Part shown: in pieces, positions 33,178 to 42,439 of the stretch
Numbering within the stretch: position 1 is the first letter of the stretch
How the letters are laid out: every line of letters starts with the position of its first letter
NCBI GenBank assembly: GCA_038124765.1
Contig: JAYPCO010000005.1
Location: 1 to 45,458 of the forward strand
Source of the DNA: HIMB59 sp038124765
Lineage (GTDB): Bacteria; Pseudomonadota; Alphaproteobacteria; HIMB59
DNA: 45,458 bases
Direction: 5' to 3'
Made by a program: the position numbers and the translations under genes
The notes under the pieces: generated by a model
The model's database searches: none
Told to the model about the DNA's origin: nothing
The model's input: the letters and a program-made list of their open reading frames with translations, nothing else

Positions 33178-34746
33178 CTATATACCTTTAATATTTGAGA
33201 TACTAATCTCAGATACCCCTTCTTGTAAATTTGAATTTTTTTCTAAGTTTAATATTTTATTACATGCATTGATATAAGATTTTGCAGAAGCAACAATAAT
33301 ATCAATATCAGAAGCCTTACCAGTAAATTCTCTATTGAAATGTTCTAGTTTTACTGTGACTTCACCTTGCGCATCCGAGTCTGGGGTAATCGCATTAATA
33401 TGATACTGTTTCAATTTAGCAGAAAAACCAACCACCTTGGCTATGCAACTAAAAACAGCATCAACTGGTCCATTTCCAGATCCGCTTACTTCTTTACTCT
33501 CTCCTTTGAAATCTAGTTCTAGAGATGCAATATGTTTTGAATTAGTGCCGGACATAATACTTAAACTCACTAACTTTAAGTGATTTGACTGGTTAATGTG
33601 TGTGTCGTCAACAAGTGCAATGATATCTTCATCGTAGACATCTTTTTTACGATCAGCTAAAAGTTTAAACTTTTCGAAAATTTCATTAATGTAATTATCA
33701 CCAACATCATAACCCAAAATCTTTAGCTTTTCTTTAAATGCGTGTTTTCCTGAATGTTTTCCTAAAACTAAACTAGATTTTTTTAAACCAATAGACTCAG
33801 GGGACATAATCTCATAAGTTTCAACATTTTTTAACACACCGTCCTGGTGAATACCTGACTCATGAGCAAATGCATTTTTACCCACAATGGCTTTATTAGG
33901 TTGAACAGGAAAGCCCGTGATCGAAGAGACCAACTTAGAAGTTTTGGATATTGCCTCTGTATTAATATCAGTGTGGACTTTAAGTAAATCAGATCTAACC
34001 TTCATAGCCATGACAACTTCTTCTAAGGCAGCATTTCCTGCTCTTTCTCCAAGTCCATTAATCGTGCATTCAATTTGTCTTGCACCATTTTCAACTGCAT
34101 TTAATGAATTTGCTACTGCAAGCCCTAAATCGTTGTGACAATGAACTGAAATAATTGCCTTATCAATATTAGGAACATTATTTTTTACTTTTTTTATAAT
34201 TTCCCCAAATTCAAAAGGTAAAGTATATCCTACTGTATCGGGAATATTAATTGTGGTGGCACCACTTGCTATAGCCAATTCAATACATCTATATAAAAAT
34301 TCTATAGACGACCTTCCACCATCCTCACAACTCCATTCGATATTGGGGCACAAATTTCTGGCAAAAGAGACACTATCTTTAATTTTATCAAGAACCTCTT
34401 CTTCAGTCATTTTAAGCTTGAATTGCATGTGAATAGGGCTGGTTGCAATAAAAGTATGAATTCTTGGATTTTTTGCTTTTTTTACCGCATTCCAAGCAGT
34501 TTCAATATCCTCATGTTTGGCCCTAGCTAGCCCTGCAATCTGACAGTCTTTAATCTCTTGGGCAATAGCTTGGACAGATTGAAAATCACCTTTGGAGGCG
34601 ATTGGAAATCCCGCTTCAATAATGTCTACTTTTAATTCCTCTAAAAGTTTAGCAATAGAGAGTTTTTCCTCTTGGTTCATTGAGGCGCCTGGAGATTGCT
34701 CTCCATCCCTCAATGTTGTATCAAAAATTAAAACTCTATCAGACAA
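33178..34746 (-). CDS. leuA: 2-isopropylmalate synthase
   Basis: Condenses acetyl-CoA with ketoisovalerate, the first leucine-specific step. The 522-residue protein has the catalytic N-terminal TIM barrel (DTTLRDGEQSPGASM, the metal-site SVHCHNDLGLAVANS, and GLGERAGNAALEE) and a C-terminal LeuA dimerisation/allosteric domain (from about 390, with SGSGNGPVDAVF), the usual site of leucine feedback. It starts 2 nt after ilvC and its stop abuts the mreB start. No leader peptide or attenuator is visible. Confidence 0.97.
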   Translation of the reverse strand: MSDRVLIFDTTLRDGEQSPGASMNQEEKLSIAKLLEELKVDIIEAGFPIASKGDFQSVQAIAQEIKDCQIAGLARAKHEDIETAWNAVKKAKNPRIHTFIATSPIHMQFKLKMTEEEVLDKIKDSVSFARNLCPNIEWSCEDGGRSSIEFLYRCIELAIASGATTINIPDTVGYTLPFEFGEIIKKVKNNVPNIDKAIISVHCHNDLGLAVANSLNAVENGARQIECTINGLGERAGNAALEEVVMAMKVRSDLLKVHTDINTEAISKTSKLVSSITGFPVQPNKAIVGKNAFAHESGIHQDGVLKNVETYEIMSPESIGLKKSSLVLGKHSGKHAFKEKLKILGYDVGDNYINEIFEKFKLLADRKKDVYDEDIIALVDDTHINQSNHLKLVSLSIMSGTNSKHIASLELDFKGESKEVSGSGNGPVDAVFSCIAKVVGFSAKLKQYHINAITPDSDAQGEVTVKLEHFNREFTGKASDIDIIVASAKSYINACNKILNLEKNSNLQEGVSEISISNIKGI

Positions 34747-34748
34747 TA

Positions 34749-35765
34749 TTAAATGTCCTTTACTAATTTATTTGAACCAATCCAAGGCATCATGGATCTT
34801 AATTTAGAACCCACTTCTTCAATTTGATGTTTTGCAGCCTGATCTCTCATTTGTTTGAATTTAATTTGACCAGCTTTATGCTCTGACATCCATTCTTTAA
34901 CAAAAGTTCCATCTTGAATTTCAGTAAGTACTTTTTTCATTTCGGCTTTAGTTGCACCAGAAGGAACTACTCGAGGGCCTCTAGTATAATCACCGTATTC
35001 AGCTGTATTCGAAATTGAGTAGCGCATATTAGCCATTCCGCCTTCATACATTAGATCCACAATCAATTTAACTTCATGTAAACATTCAAAATAAGCCATT
35101 TCAGGTGCATACCCTGCTTCCACTAAAGTTTCAAAACCATTTTTAATCAAGGACATTAATCCGCCACATAAAACAGTTTGTTCACCAAATAAATCTGTTT
35201 CACATTCTTCTTTAAAAGTAGTTTCAATAATGCCAGATTTACCACCACCGATAGCAGAGGCATAAGCCAAGCCTATTTCCTTAGCGTTGCCGCTAACGTT
35301 TTTATCAACAGCTATTAGACAAGGAACTCCTCCGCCTTTTAGGTATTCACCACGAACGGTATGACCAGGCCCTTTAGGAGCAACCATAAACACGTCTAGA
35401 TCTTCCCTAGGGTTAATTAGTTTAAAATGAATATTCAAACCATGAGCAAACGCTAAAGCTGCTCCTTGTTTGATGTTATTATGAATTTGGTTTTGATAAA
35501 TTTCTTGTTGATTTTCATCTGGCGCTAAAAACATCACAATGTCTGCATCCTTAACGGCTTCTTCCGGTGTTTGACTGGTTAAACCGACATTTTTAGCTTT
35601 CGCAATTGAAGATGAACCTTCACGTAATCCAACAACTACATTTGTTGCACCAGAGTCTTTTAAATTTAAAGCATGTGCATGGCCTTGAGATCCAAAACCA
35701 AGAATTACAATTTTTTTATCTTTAATAATGTTAAAATCAGCGTCCTGTTCGTAGTAGACTTTCAT
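34749..35765 (-). CDS. ilvC: Ketol-acid reductoisomerase (NADP+)
   Basis: Isomerises and reduces acetolactate or acetohydroxybutyrate in valine/isoleucine synthesis. The 338-residue class I KARI has the cofactor loop GFGSQGHAHALNLKDSG and VGLREGSSS (Arg/Ser pattern of NADPH enzymes), APKGPGHTVR, and the metal-binding ETDLFGEQ and CLHEVKLIVDLMYEGG segments. An AGGGGG ribosome-binding site (35775-35770) lies 4 nt before the ATG, one of the few clear Shine-Dalgarno sequences in the window. Confidence 0.98.
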   Translation of the reverse strand: MKVYYEQDADFNIIKDKKIVILGFGSQGHAHALNLKDSGATNVVVGLREGSSSIAKAKNVGLTSQTPEEAVKDADIVMFLAPDENQQEIYQNQIHNNIKQGAALAFAHGLNIHFKLINPREDLDVFMVAPKGPGHTVRGEYLKGGGVPCLIAVDKNVSGNAKEIGLAYASAIGGGKSGIIETTFKEECETDLFGEQTVLCGGLMSLIKNGFETLVEAGYAPEMAYFECLHEVKLIVDLMYEGGMANMRYSISNTAEYGDYTRGPRVVPSGATKAEMKKVLTEIQDGTFVKEWMSEHKAGQIKFKQMRDQAAKHQIEEVGSKLRSMMPWIGSNKLVKDI

Positions 35766-35783
35766 TGTACCCCCTAAAAAATA

Positions 35784-36320
35784 TTATACTCCGAGCCCTA
35801 TAGGCCCGCTGCGAACTAATTCGACTTTTATACCACTGATGGTATTTAAGTCATCTAAAAATTTGTTAATTCGCTCACTTGTGCCTGATATTTCGTAGAT
35901 CACTATATGTTGTCTTTTTTGAACAGTTCTAGTTCTATAAATATCAGCAAAATTTAAAATTTTATGATCCTGCTCTTCGTTCTCAAATTCTACTTTAACT
36001 AAACAAATTTCTGCCTCGTAGGACTCTTTGAGTTTAGCTAGATTAGTAGCACTATGAACAGGAACCAATTTTTCGAGTTGAGCTATAATTTGCGTAATAA
36101 CTCTCTCTTCTCCTAATGTTTCAATCGTGATCCTTGAAAGATTATTTTCAACATCAACAACAGTCACATTCAAAGCTTCTATGTTATATCCACGACCAGA
36201 AAACAATCCTACTATTCTTGCAAGTATACCTGGTTCATTGTCAACAATAACCGAAAGAACACTTCTTTTAGATTGTTTAAACGCGTTTATAGGCGTTGGA
36301 TAAACTGATGTAGATGACAT
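35784..36320 (-). CDS. ilvN: Acetolactate synthase small (regulatory) subunit
   Basis: Regulatory subunit that binds valine and activates and inhibits the IlvB catalytic subunit. The 178-residue protein has an N-terminal ACT domain (SVIVDNEPGILARIVGLFSGRGYNIEALNV, about 23-52) and a C-terminal ALS_ss domain with LVKVEFE. Length matches the long ilvN/ilvH class. Its ATG overlaps the ilvB stop by one base (TAATG), giving stoichiometric coupling. Confidence 0.97.
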   Translation of the reverse strand: MSSTSVYPTPINAFKQSKRSVLSVIVDNEPGILARIVGLFSGRGYNIEALNVTVVDVENNLSRITIETLGEERVITQIIAQLEKLVPVHSATNLAKLKESYEAEICLVKVEFENEEQDHKILNFADIYRTRTVQKRQHIVIYEISGTSERINKFLDDLNTISGIKVELVRSGPIGLGV

Positions 36321-38092
36321 TAAACTAAAACCTTACCCTTTTCCTGGTTTTCAGGTTTTTCTTTGTCATATTTTGATAAAAGCATTTCATTATGGGCAGC
36401 TCCACTTGGGATCATCGGAAAACAATTTTCTTTTTTATCTACCCATATATCCGCAATAACTGGTCGGTCAACTGATACCATTTCATTGATGGCATCATCT
36501 AATTCAGATAAATTTTTAGCTCTTACGCCAACCGCATTAAAGCTTTCAGCAAGTTTTTTAAAATCAGGGAGCGCATCTACATAACTTTCTGAATATCTAC
36601 TTCCATGCAATAGCTCTTGCCACTGTCTAACCATTCCCATGTATTCGTTATTTAAAATAAAAATTTTAATAGGTAGTTTGTATTGCACCGCAGTTGCTAT
36701 TTCTTGAATATTCATTAAGAAAGATGCCTCTCCAGCAATATCTACCACTAAGGATTGTGGATTAGCCATTTGAGCACCAATTGCTGCAGGCATACCAAAA
36801 CCCATTGTACCTAATCCGCCTGATGTAATCCAACGATTAGGTTTTGCAAATTTATAATACTGAGCTGCCCACATTTGGTGTTGCCCCACTTCTGTGGTTA
36901 CGATTGTATCTCTGTGATTAGTGAGTTGATAAAGTCTAGTGATAGCATGTTGAGGTTTGATAGTTTCTTCACTTTGTTCATAATGTAAACAGTCCTTAGA
37001 ACGCCATTCGTTAATACTATCCCACCACTGATTGTATTGATTATTATCAAATTCAATCCCTTGAGCATCAATAAATTCATTAATAGCTTTTAGAGAAATC
37101 GTGATGTCTGTATTGGTGTGGAAGTCCACTTTAACATTTTTGTTGATTGAACTTTGATCAATATCAAAATGAAATTTAACGGAGTCAGGTGAAAATGCAT
37201 CGAGTCTACCTGTGACGCGATCATCAAACCTAGCACCGACATTAATCATCAAATCACATTGATTCATGGCCAAATTTGACTCGTAAGTGCCATGCATACC
37301 CAGCATACCCAAAGATTTATCATCTTCACCTGGGTAGCAACCTAGTCCGTGTACTGTCATAGTAATAGGGATATTGGTTCTGTTAACAAGTTTGATTAGT
37401 TCGGCACTTGCCTGCGGTCCAGAATTTAAACAACCACCTCCGACATAAAAAATAGGTCGTTTAGAATTTTTGATATGGTTTATTAATTCTTCAATAAAAC
37501 TTTTTTCAATATTTTTAGAACCTGCTTTAATTCGATGTTCTTTAAATGTTACATCTTTTTTTGCAGTGTAAACAGTTTTTGCAAACTGTACATCTTTTGG
37601 AATATCTATTAAAACAGGGCCAGGTCTACCCGATCTTGCAATTTCAAATGCCTCATGAATTGTTGCTGCTAACTTTGTGACATCTTTCACTAAATAATTA
37701 TGTTTGGTACAAGGTCTTGTAATACCCGTAGTATCACACTCTTGAAAAGCATCTGTTCCAATTAAGTGTGTAGGAACTTGACCGCTTATACAAACAATAG
37801 GAATACTATCCATTAATGCATCCGTTAAACCTGTTACAACATTTGTAACTCCCGGACCTGAGGTAACTAATAAAACACCTACCTTGCCACTGGATCGTGC
37901 ATAACCTTCTGCAGCATGTACAGCACCTGCTTCCTGTCTCACTAAAATATGTTTAAGAAAGTTTTGTCCAAACAAAGCATCATAAATAGGAAGAACTGCT
38001 CCGCCAGGATAGCCAAAAATTGTATCAACCTCTTGGTCTTTGAGGGCCTGGAGAATTATCTCAGCACCAGAAATTTCAGAATTATTGCTCAT
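36320..38092 (-). CDS. ilvB: Acetolactate synthase large subunit
   Basis: ThDP- and FAD-dependent catalytic subunit, forming acetolactate from two pyruvates (or acetohydroxybutyrate with 2-ketobutyrate). The 590-residue protein has the PYR domain with the catalytic Glu in RQEAGAVHAAEGYAR, the middle FAD-binding domain (ARFDDRVTGR), and the ThDP motif region IAGEASFLMNIQE...NNEYMGM. In the canonical motif GDGSFxMxxQE the first GDG is here AGEAS, but the Asn pair is kept. It overlaps miaA by 4 nt upstream and ilvN by 1 nt downstream. Confidence 0.96.
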   Translation of the reverse strand: MSNNSEISGAEIILQALKDQEVDTIFGYPGGAVLPIYDALFGQNFLKHILVRQEAGAVHAAEGYARSSGKVGVLLVTSGPGVTNVVTGLTDALMDSIPIVCISGQVPTHLIGTDAFQECDTTGITRPCTKHNYLVKDVTKLAATIHEAFEIARSGRPGPVLIDIPKDVQFAKTVYTAKKDVTFKEHRIKAGSKNIEKSFIEELINHIKNSKRPIFYVGGGCLNSGPQASAELIKLVNRTNIPITMTVHGLGCYPGEDDKSLGMLGMHGTYESNLAMNQCDLMINVGARFDDRVTGRLDAFSPDSVKFHFDIDQSSINKNVKVDFHTNTDITISLKAINEFIDAQGIEFDNNQYNQWWDSINEWRSKDCLHYEQSEETIKPQHAITRLYQLTNHRDTIVTTEVGQHQMWAAQYYKFAKPNRWITSGGLGTMGFGMPAAIGAQMANPQSLVVDIAGEASFLMNIQEIATAVQYKLPIKIFILNNEYMGMVRQWQELLHGSRYSESYVDALPDFKKLAESFNAVGVRAKNLSELDDAINEMVSVDRPVIADIWVDKKENCFPMIPSGAAHNEMLLSKYDKEKPENQEKGKVLV

Positions 38093-39003
38093 TTATTTAG
38101 ATATATACTTATATTTTCAATTGAATCTTTAGGGAAGCTTTTTTTATAATTAATTCTTAAATTCAATGAGCTGAATTTTTGATTATTCCACCAAGTAAAT
38201 TGTCTCTTGATATACCTTTTGGTATTTTGGATACCTTGGTAAATAGCATCGTCTAATGATTGCTTATGTCTTACATAATCCAATAACTCCGGTAATCCGT
38301 GAGCTTTTAAAAGTGTTTTGGATATTTTTTTTGACTCATGAAGTGCTCGAGCCTCTTCAACAGCGCCGTTTTTAACCATTACATGAAATCGGCTCTCCGC
38401 CAATTCATATAAGTCTTTTTTTGGTTTGGTCACCTGTATGACTAGAGGATTGGGTGTGATAGGTTTTTTATCACCATAGTTATTTTCAAGGGTATCATTA
38501 TATTGCAAACAAAAAGCGAGGCGATTAATAAGTCGTTGTTTATCTTTGGGAAATATTTTTTCTTTATAATATTTCTCCAATATATCCAAACAATGATCAG
38601 TGCCTTTGGAATAAAATAAATCTTCAGCTTGTTGTTTTGATTTTTGACTGATTTCAGGTGTATCGGAAAGACCTTCAATTAATGCTTGTATATAAAACCC
38701 TGTCCCACCGACAAATACTGGTGTCTTTCCTCTATTGGAAATATTTACTAAGACTTTCTGAACATCACTAATCCAGTGATTGACTGAATATTCTTGATTA
38801 TTAATATGCCCGTAAAGATGATGGGGCGCTATTTTTAGTTCTTCGTCGGTCGGCCTGTTAGAAAGAATACGTAGCTGTTTGTAAACTTGAATACTGTCTG
38901 CGTTTATAATTTCAATATCAAAAAATTTTGATAGCTCGTACGCAAAGTCATTCTTTCCTGCACAGGTCGGACCAACAACAAATAAATATTTATTCAACAA
39001 CAA
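38089..39003 (-). CDS. miaA: tRNA dimethylallyltransferase with unusual P-loop
   Basis: Adds a dimethylallyl group to N6 of A37 in tRNAs reading UNN codons. The 304-residue protein has the family motifs INADSIQVYKQL, LSNRPTDEEL, HHLYG, FVGGTGFYIQALIEGL and TKRYIKRQFTWW. The P-loop reads GPTCAGKN (11-18): the final Ser/Thr that normally coordinates Mg is Asn18. It overlaps degP by 14 nt upstream and ilvB by 4 nt downstream. Identity is secure; the effect of the substitution is unknown. Confidence 0.94.
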   Translation of the reverse strand: MLLNKYLFVVGPTCAGKNDFAYELSKFFDIEIINADSIQVYKQLRILSNRPTDEELKIAPHHLYGHINNQEYSVNHWISDVQKVLVNISNRGKTPVFVGGTGFYIQALIEGLSDTPEISQKSKQQAEDLFYSKGTDHCLDILEKYYKEKIFPKDKQRLINRLAFCLQYNDTLENNYGDKKPITPNPLVIQVTKPKKDLYELAESRFHVMVKNGAVEEARALHESKKISKTLLKAHGLPELLDYVRHKQSLDDAIYQGIQNTKRYIKRQFTWWNNQKFSSLNLRINYKKSFPKDSIENISIYLNK

Positions 39004-40378
39004 AAGGGTTGATTAGCCAGAACTCGTTGCCTTCTCTAATAACCCTGAGTAATAACTTATCTCTTTTTAGTTTTAAGCTATCTTCTAAAATTGTCTCAAA
39101 AGAAGCAAGGCTGTCGATTTTCTCACTGCTAACTTGAATGATAATATCGTTTGGTCTTAATGATTGATTTTTTGAGCCCACTTCTTTAACTAAGATACCT
39201 TGGGTTTTCATGTCAACACCCATAGTTTGTTTAGTTTCATTATCCAATTCAGCTAAAGTGATATCTAAGTCTTTTACATATAAACCATCATTAGAAGCAA
39301 CTTTCACACCTTCGTTTAATTCATCAATTTTAACTGTGATGTTGGTCATGGCGCCATTTCTCCAAACTTTAACTATTACTTCTTTACCAATATCTGTTTC
39401 TGCAACAACCTTCGGTAGATCTTTAAATGAATTGATAGGCTTTCCATCAAATTCAATAATAATATCTCCTGCTTGAATATTTGCGGCAGCAGCAGGGCTA
39501 TTTGGCTCAACGGATGCAACAAAGGCTCCATCCGTGGAGTCGTAGCCTAAACTATCTGAAAATTCTTGTGTCAGATCTTGAATTTGGACTCCCAACCATC
39601 CTCTTTTTGCCTGGCCAAAGGAAATAATTTGATCAACAATTAATTTTGCAGTTTTAGAGGGAATAGAAAAACCTAAGCCCACGCTTCCGCCGGTTTGAGA
39701 AATTATCATCGAGTTAATTCCTATTACTTCACCGTCAAGGTTAAACAAAGGCCCACCTGAATTTCCCCTATTAATAGGAGCATCTGTCTGGATGAAATCA
39801 ACATACGGCCCTCCACCAATATCTCTATTGATAGAAGAAATAATACCAGAGGTAACTGTTCCACCTAAGCCAAGAGGGTTACCAATTGCTAAAACAATAT
39901 CTCCTACTCGCGATATTTCTGAGTTGCCCCAATTAACATGCTGAATATTTAAATTAGAAGGATCAATTTTTAAAACTGCAATATCAGTCTTGGGATCGGT
40001 GCCCACTAGTACAGCTTCCACTTCATCTAATCCGTTATTGAAAATAACTGTGATTTCATCCGCGCCACTTATAACGTGGTTATTGGTAACAACGTAACCT
40101 TCATCACTAATGATAAAACCAGATCCTAGACCAGTTAAATTTTCTCTTTTAGGCATTTGATTGCCAAAAAAATCTTTGAACATATCATTAAACGGATGAC
40201 CTTCAGGAAGCTCAGGAATAGGGCTTGCTTGGCGTTCTACTATTTGTGTAGTGGCAATACTTACAACCGACGGTAATAATTTATCAACTAAATCTGCATA
40301 ACCCCTTTCAAAACTAGCAAAGGAATTAGAAAAAAATAAACTCGAAGTTAATAAAATAGCGAAAAAAGTTTTTTTCAT
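38990..40378 (-). CDS. degP: Periplasmic serine protease/chaperone, DegP/DegQ family
   Basis: HtrA-family protease that degrades or refolds damaged periplasmic proteins. The 462-residue protein has a signal peptide (MKKTFFAILL..., cleavage after about Ala21), a trypsin-like domain with His101, Asp132 and Ser207 (NRGNSGGP), and two PDZ domains (about 255-345 and 375-455). The N-terminal LA-loop is short, so it may be nearer to DegQ. An AGGAGA ribosome-binding site precedes the ATG. Upstream lies hflC after a 65-nt gap. Association with hflKC is common in alphaproteobacteria and groups envelope proteolysis. Confidence 0.95.
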   Translation of the reverse strand: MKKTFFAILLTSSLFFSNSFASFERGYADLVDKLLPSVVSIATTQIVERQASPIPELPEGHPFNDMFKDFFGNQMPKRENLTGLGSGFIISDEGYVVTNNHVISGADEITVIFNNGLDEVEAVLVGTDPKTDIAVLKIDPSNLNIQHVNWGNSEISRVGDIVLAIGNPLGLGGTVTSGIISSINRDIGGGPYVDFIQTDAPINRGNSGGPLFNLDGEVIGINSMIISQTGGSVGLGFSIPSKTAKLIVDQIISFGQAKRGWLGVQIQDLTQEFSDSLGYDSTDGAFVASVEPNSPAAAANIQAGDIIIEFDGKPINSFKDLPKVVAETDIGKEVIVKVWRNGAMTNITVKIDELNEGVKVASNDGLYVKDLDITLAELDNETKQTMGVDMKTQGILVKEVGSKNQSLRPNDIIIQVSSEKIDSLASFETILEDSLKLKRDKLLLRVIREGNEFWLINPFVVE

Positions 40379-40389
40379 AATTTAAGTCT

Positions 40390-40395
40390 TCTCCT
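40390..40395 (-). promoter_or_regulatory. Shine-Dalgarno sequence of degP
   Basis: AGGAGA on the minus strand, 11 nt before the degP ATG. It stands out because most genes in the window have no recognisable ribosome-binding site. Confidence 0.5.
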
Positions 40396-40443
40396 AAGTA
40401 GAGATATTATTACTATTTATGTAATTTCAATAGTTTAAATCTA

Positions 40444-41313
40444 TTATTTATTGCCCTCTGAATTTTCAAAATATTCAAAGAAATCACTATCAGGAGAAAT
40501 AACCATTGTTGTGGAACCGTCTTTGAAAGTATCCGTATATGCCTCCATGGAGCGAATGAATTCAAAAAATTCTGGATCTTGAGCAAAAGCATCATTTAAA
40601 ATTGTATTTCTTGCAGCTTCACCTTCTCCTTTAAGGATATTGGATTGTTTTTCTGCTTCTGCAATAATTTCAATTTTTTCTCTATCAGCAGTGGCTTTAA
40701 TTTTTTGAGATATTTCCTGACCTTCAGCACGTAAAAGATTAGCTTCCCTCTCTCTTTCAGTTCTCATACGATCAAAAACGTTAGATTGAACTTCTGCAGT
40801 TAGATCTGTTCTTTTTAATCTAAGATCCACTATTTCAATACCAAAGGTAGCCTCATCTTCACGTACGTTTATTAAAATTTCGTTCATAATTTTATTTCTT
40901 TCAGCGGATAAAAGGTCATTAAGCTCATATTTAGCGATAACACCTCTTACTGAAGAGTTAACTATTCTTCCCAAGCGATCATTTAAAGCTAATTCAGTTC
41001 TAGTTGTTTGGAAAAACTTTAAAGGGTCTTTAATGACGTATCGGACAATGGCATCCACAACTATTCGTTTTTGGTCTCTCAGAATTACTTCTTCTTGTGC
41101 GGGATCTAAATTTAGAACACGACTGTCGTAGAAAACAACATTTTGAATAAATGGTAATTTGAATTTTAAACCTGGGTTTTGATAGACAGCTGTGGGCTCA
41201 CCGAATTGAAGAACAATTACTTGTTTAGTTTGATCCACAACAAAAAAGAAACCTGATGCCAAAAAAATAAAAAAGAAAGACACCCCTAAAATGATTATGT
41301 TTCTAGTTTTCAT
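40444..41313 (-). CDS. hflC: FtsH modulator HflC
   Basis: SPFH/band 7 membrane protein that with HflK forms a cage around the FtsH protease and modulates turnover of membrane proteins. The 289-residue protein has an N-terminal membrane anchor (about 6-25), the SPFH segment VDQTKQVIVLQFGEP, and a long helical region with EREREANLLRAEGQE and EAEKQSNILKGEGEA repeats. It is coupled to hflK by a 4-nt overlap. A short DUF2065 gene often found next in alphaproteobacteria is absent: the 65 nt before degP hold no frame. Confidence 0.95.
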   Translation of the reverse strand: MKTRNIIILGVSFFFIFLASGFFFVVDQTKQVIVLQFGEPTAVYQNPGLKFKLPFIQNVVFYDSRVLNLDPAQEEVILRDQKRIVVDAIVRYVIKDPLKFFQTTRTELALNDRLGRIVNSSVRGVIAKYELNDLLSAERNKIMNEILINVREDEATFGIEIVDLRLKRTDLTAEVQSNVFDRMRTEREREANLLRAEGQEISQKIKATADREKIEIIAEAEKQSNILKGEGEAARNTILNDAFAQDPEFFEFIRSMEAYTDTFKDGSTTMVISPDSDFFEYFENSEGNK

Positions 41314-42413
41314 TGGGCACCTCCCGTATTATTGGATTTATTTAATTCATTCAAAGGAAGATATGGAACAACTCCACTGCCTGAATTTTTATCAATCATT
41401 ATTTTACTTGAACCGGATAATACGTCTCTCAAAGTTTCTAAATAAATTCTTTTCTTAGTCGTGTCTTTAGCATTTTTATAAGTATTTAAAACTTGAGTAA
41501 AACGACTGGCCTCACCCTCGGCCTGTTTTATCAACATGTTTTTATATCCTTCAGCTTGCTGGAGGATTTTTTCAGCTTCACCGCGTGCTTCAGGTACAAT
41601 GGTGTTTCGATATGCTTCAGCTTGGTTGACAGTTCTCTCTTTATCTTGTCGTGCTTTTTGAACGTCGTCAAAAGCATCAATAACTTGTTTAGGAGGATTA
41701 ACGTCTTGGAGTTGGATAGATTGAATAAGGATACCTACTTCATAATCATCTAGTAGCTCTTGGAGAATAGTTCGAGACTCTCTCTCAACTGATTGACGAG
41801 AAACAGTTAATAGTTCTTCTAATTTAGTTTTACCTACAACTTCTCTTAATACACTTTCAGAAATCACTTTGACGGTTTCTTCTGGATCTCTAAGATTAAA
41901 TAAAAACTGACCAGCGTCTTTGATGCGGAATAATACTGTGTAGTCTAAATCTGATATATTTTGATCAGATGTTAGCATCATGCTTTCTTCAATAACATCG
42001 TTGTTAGATGATCCGTTTGATCGAAAACCAACGTTAATTTTTCGAATAGCCTCTACTTTGGGTGTAATCACATTGCCAATAGGAGAAGGAAAGAAATAAT
42101 GCAAACCAGGCGCAGTAGTACTTTCATTCCATTTACCAAAAAGCAGTTCTACACCTTGTTCATCTGGCTCTACACGATAAAAACCAGTTGCAAGCCAACC
42201 AAGTATTGCTAATAAAATTAAAAAATAAACTCCTTTAGTGCTACCTTTAAATGGCAAATTAAATTTATATTTATTTTTTAAGTCATTGAGTAAGTCTTCA
42301 ATTGAATCTTTGTTCCCACCTGAGTAGCCACCGCCTGAACCAGGATTATTGTTACCAGAAGAAGGCCCCCAAGGCCCGTCTAAGGCAAAAATTTTAAATT
42401 TGTTTTTAAACAC
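41310..42413 (-). CDS. hflK: FtsH modulator HflK
   Basis: Partner of HflC. The 367-residue protein has a Gly/Asn/Ser-rich, Pro-containing N-terminal cytoplasmic segment (GPWGPSSGNNNPGSGGG, about 13-29), one membrane anchor (about 62-81), the band 7 domain starting YRVEPDEQGVELLFGKW and a helical tail with VNQAEAYRNTIVPEARGEAEK. The start is GTG at 42413; the next in-frame start would remove the characteristic N-terminus. The divergent mrp start is 26 nt away, so both promoters sit in this gap or in coding DNA. Confidence 0.94.
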   Translation of the reverse strand: MFKNKFKIFALDGPWGPSSGNNNPGSGGGYSGGNKDSIEDLLNDLKNKYKFNLPFKGSTKGVYFLILLAILGWLATGFYRVEPDEQGVELLFGKWNESTTAPGLHYFFPSPIGNVITPKVEAIRKINVGFRSNGSSNNDVIEESMMLTSDQNISDLDYTVLFRIKDAGQFLFNLRDPEETVKVISESVLREVVGKTKLEELLTVSRQSVERESRTILQELLDDYEVGILIQSIQLQDVNPPKQVIDAFDDVQKARQDKERTVNQAEAYRNTIVPEARGEAEKILQQAEGYKNMLIKQAEGEASRFTQVLNTYKNAKDTTKKRIYLETLRDVLSGSSKIMIDKNSGSGVVPYLPLNELNKSNNTGGAQ

Positions 42414-42439
42414 GATACAATATATGTAGTGTTAAATAG

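Noticed and set aside
40413..40595. Possible small gene between degP and hflC
   Set aside because: Most of it is another frame of hflC; the true gap is only 65 nt and holds no start/stop pair of its own. It does not encode a DUF2065 protein.
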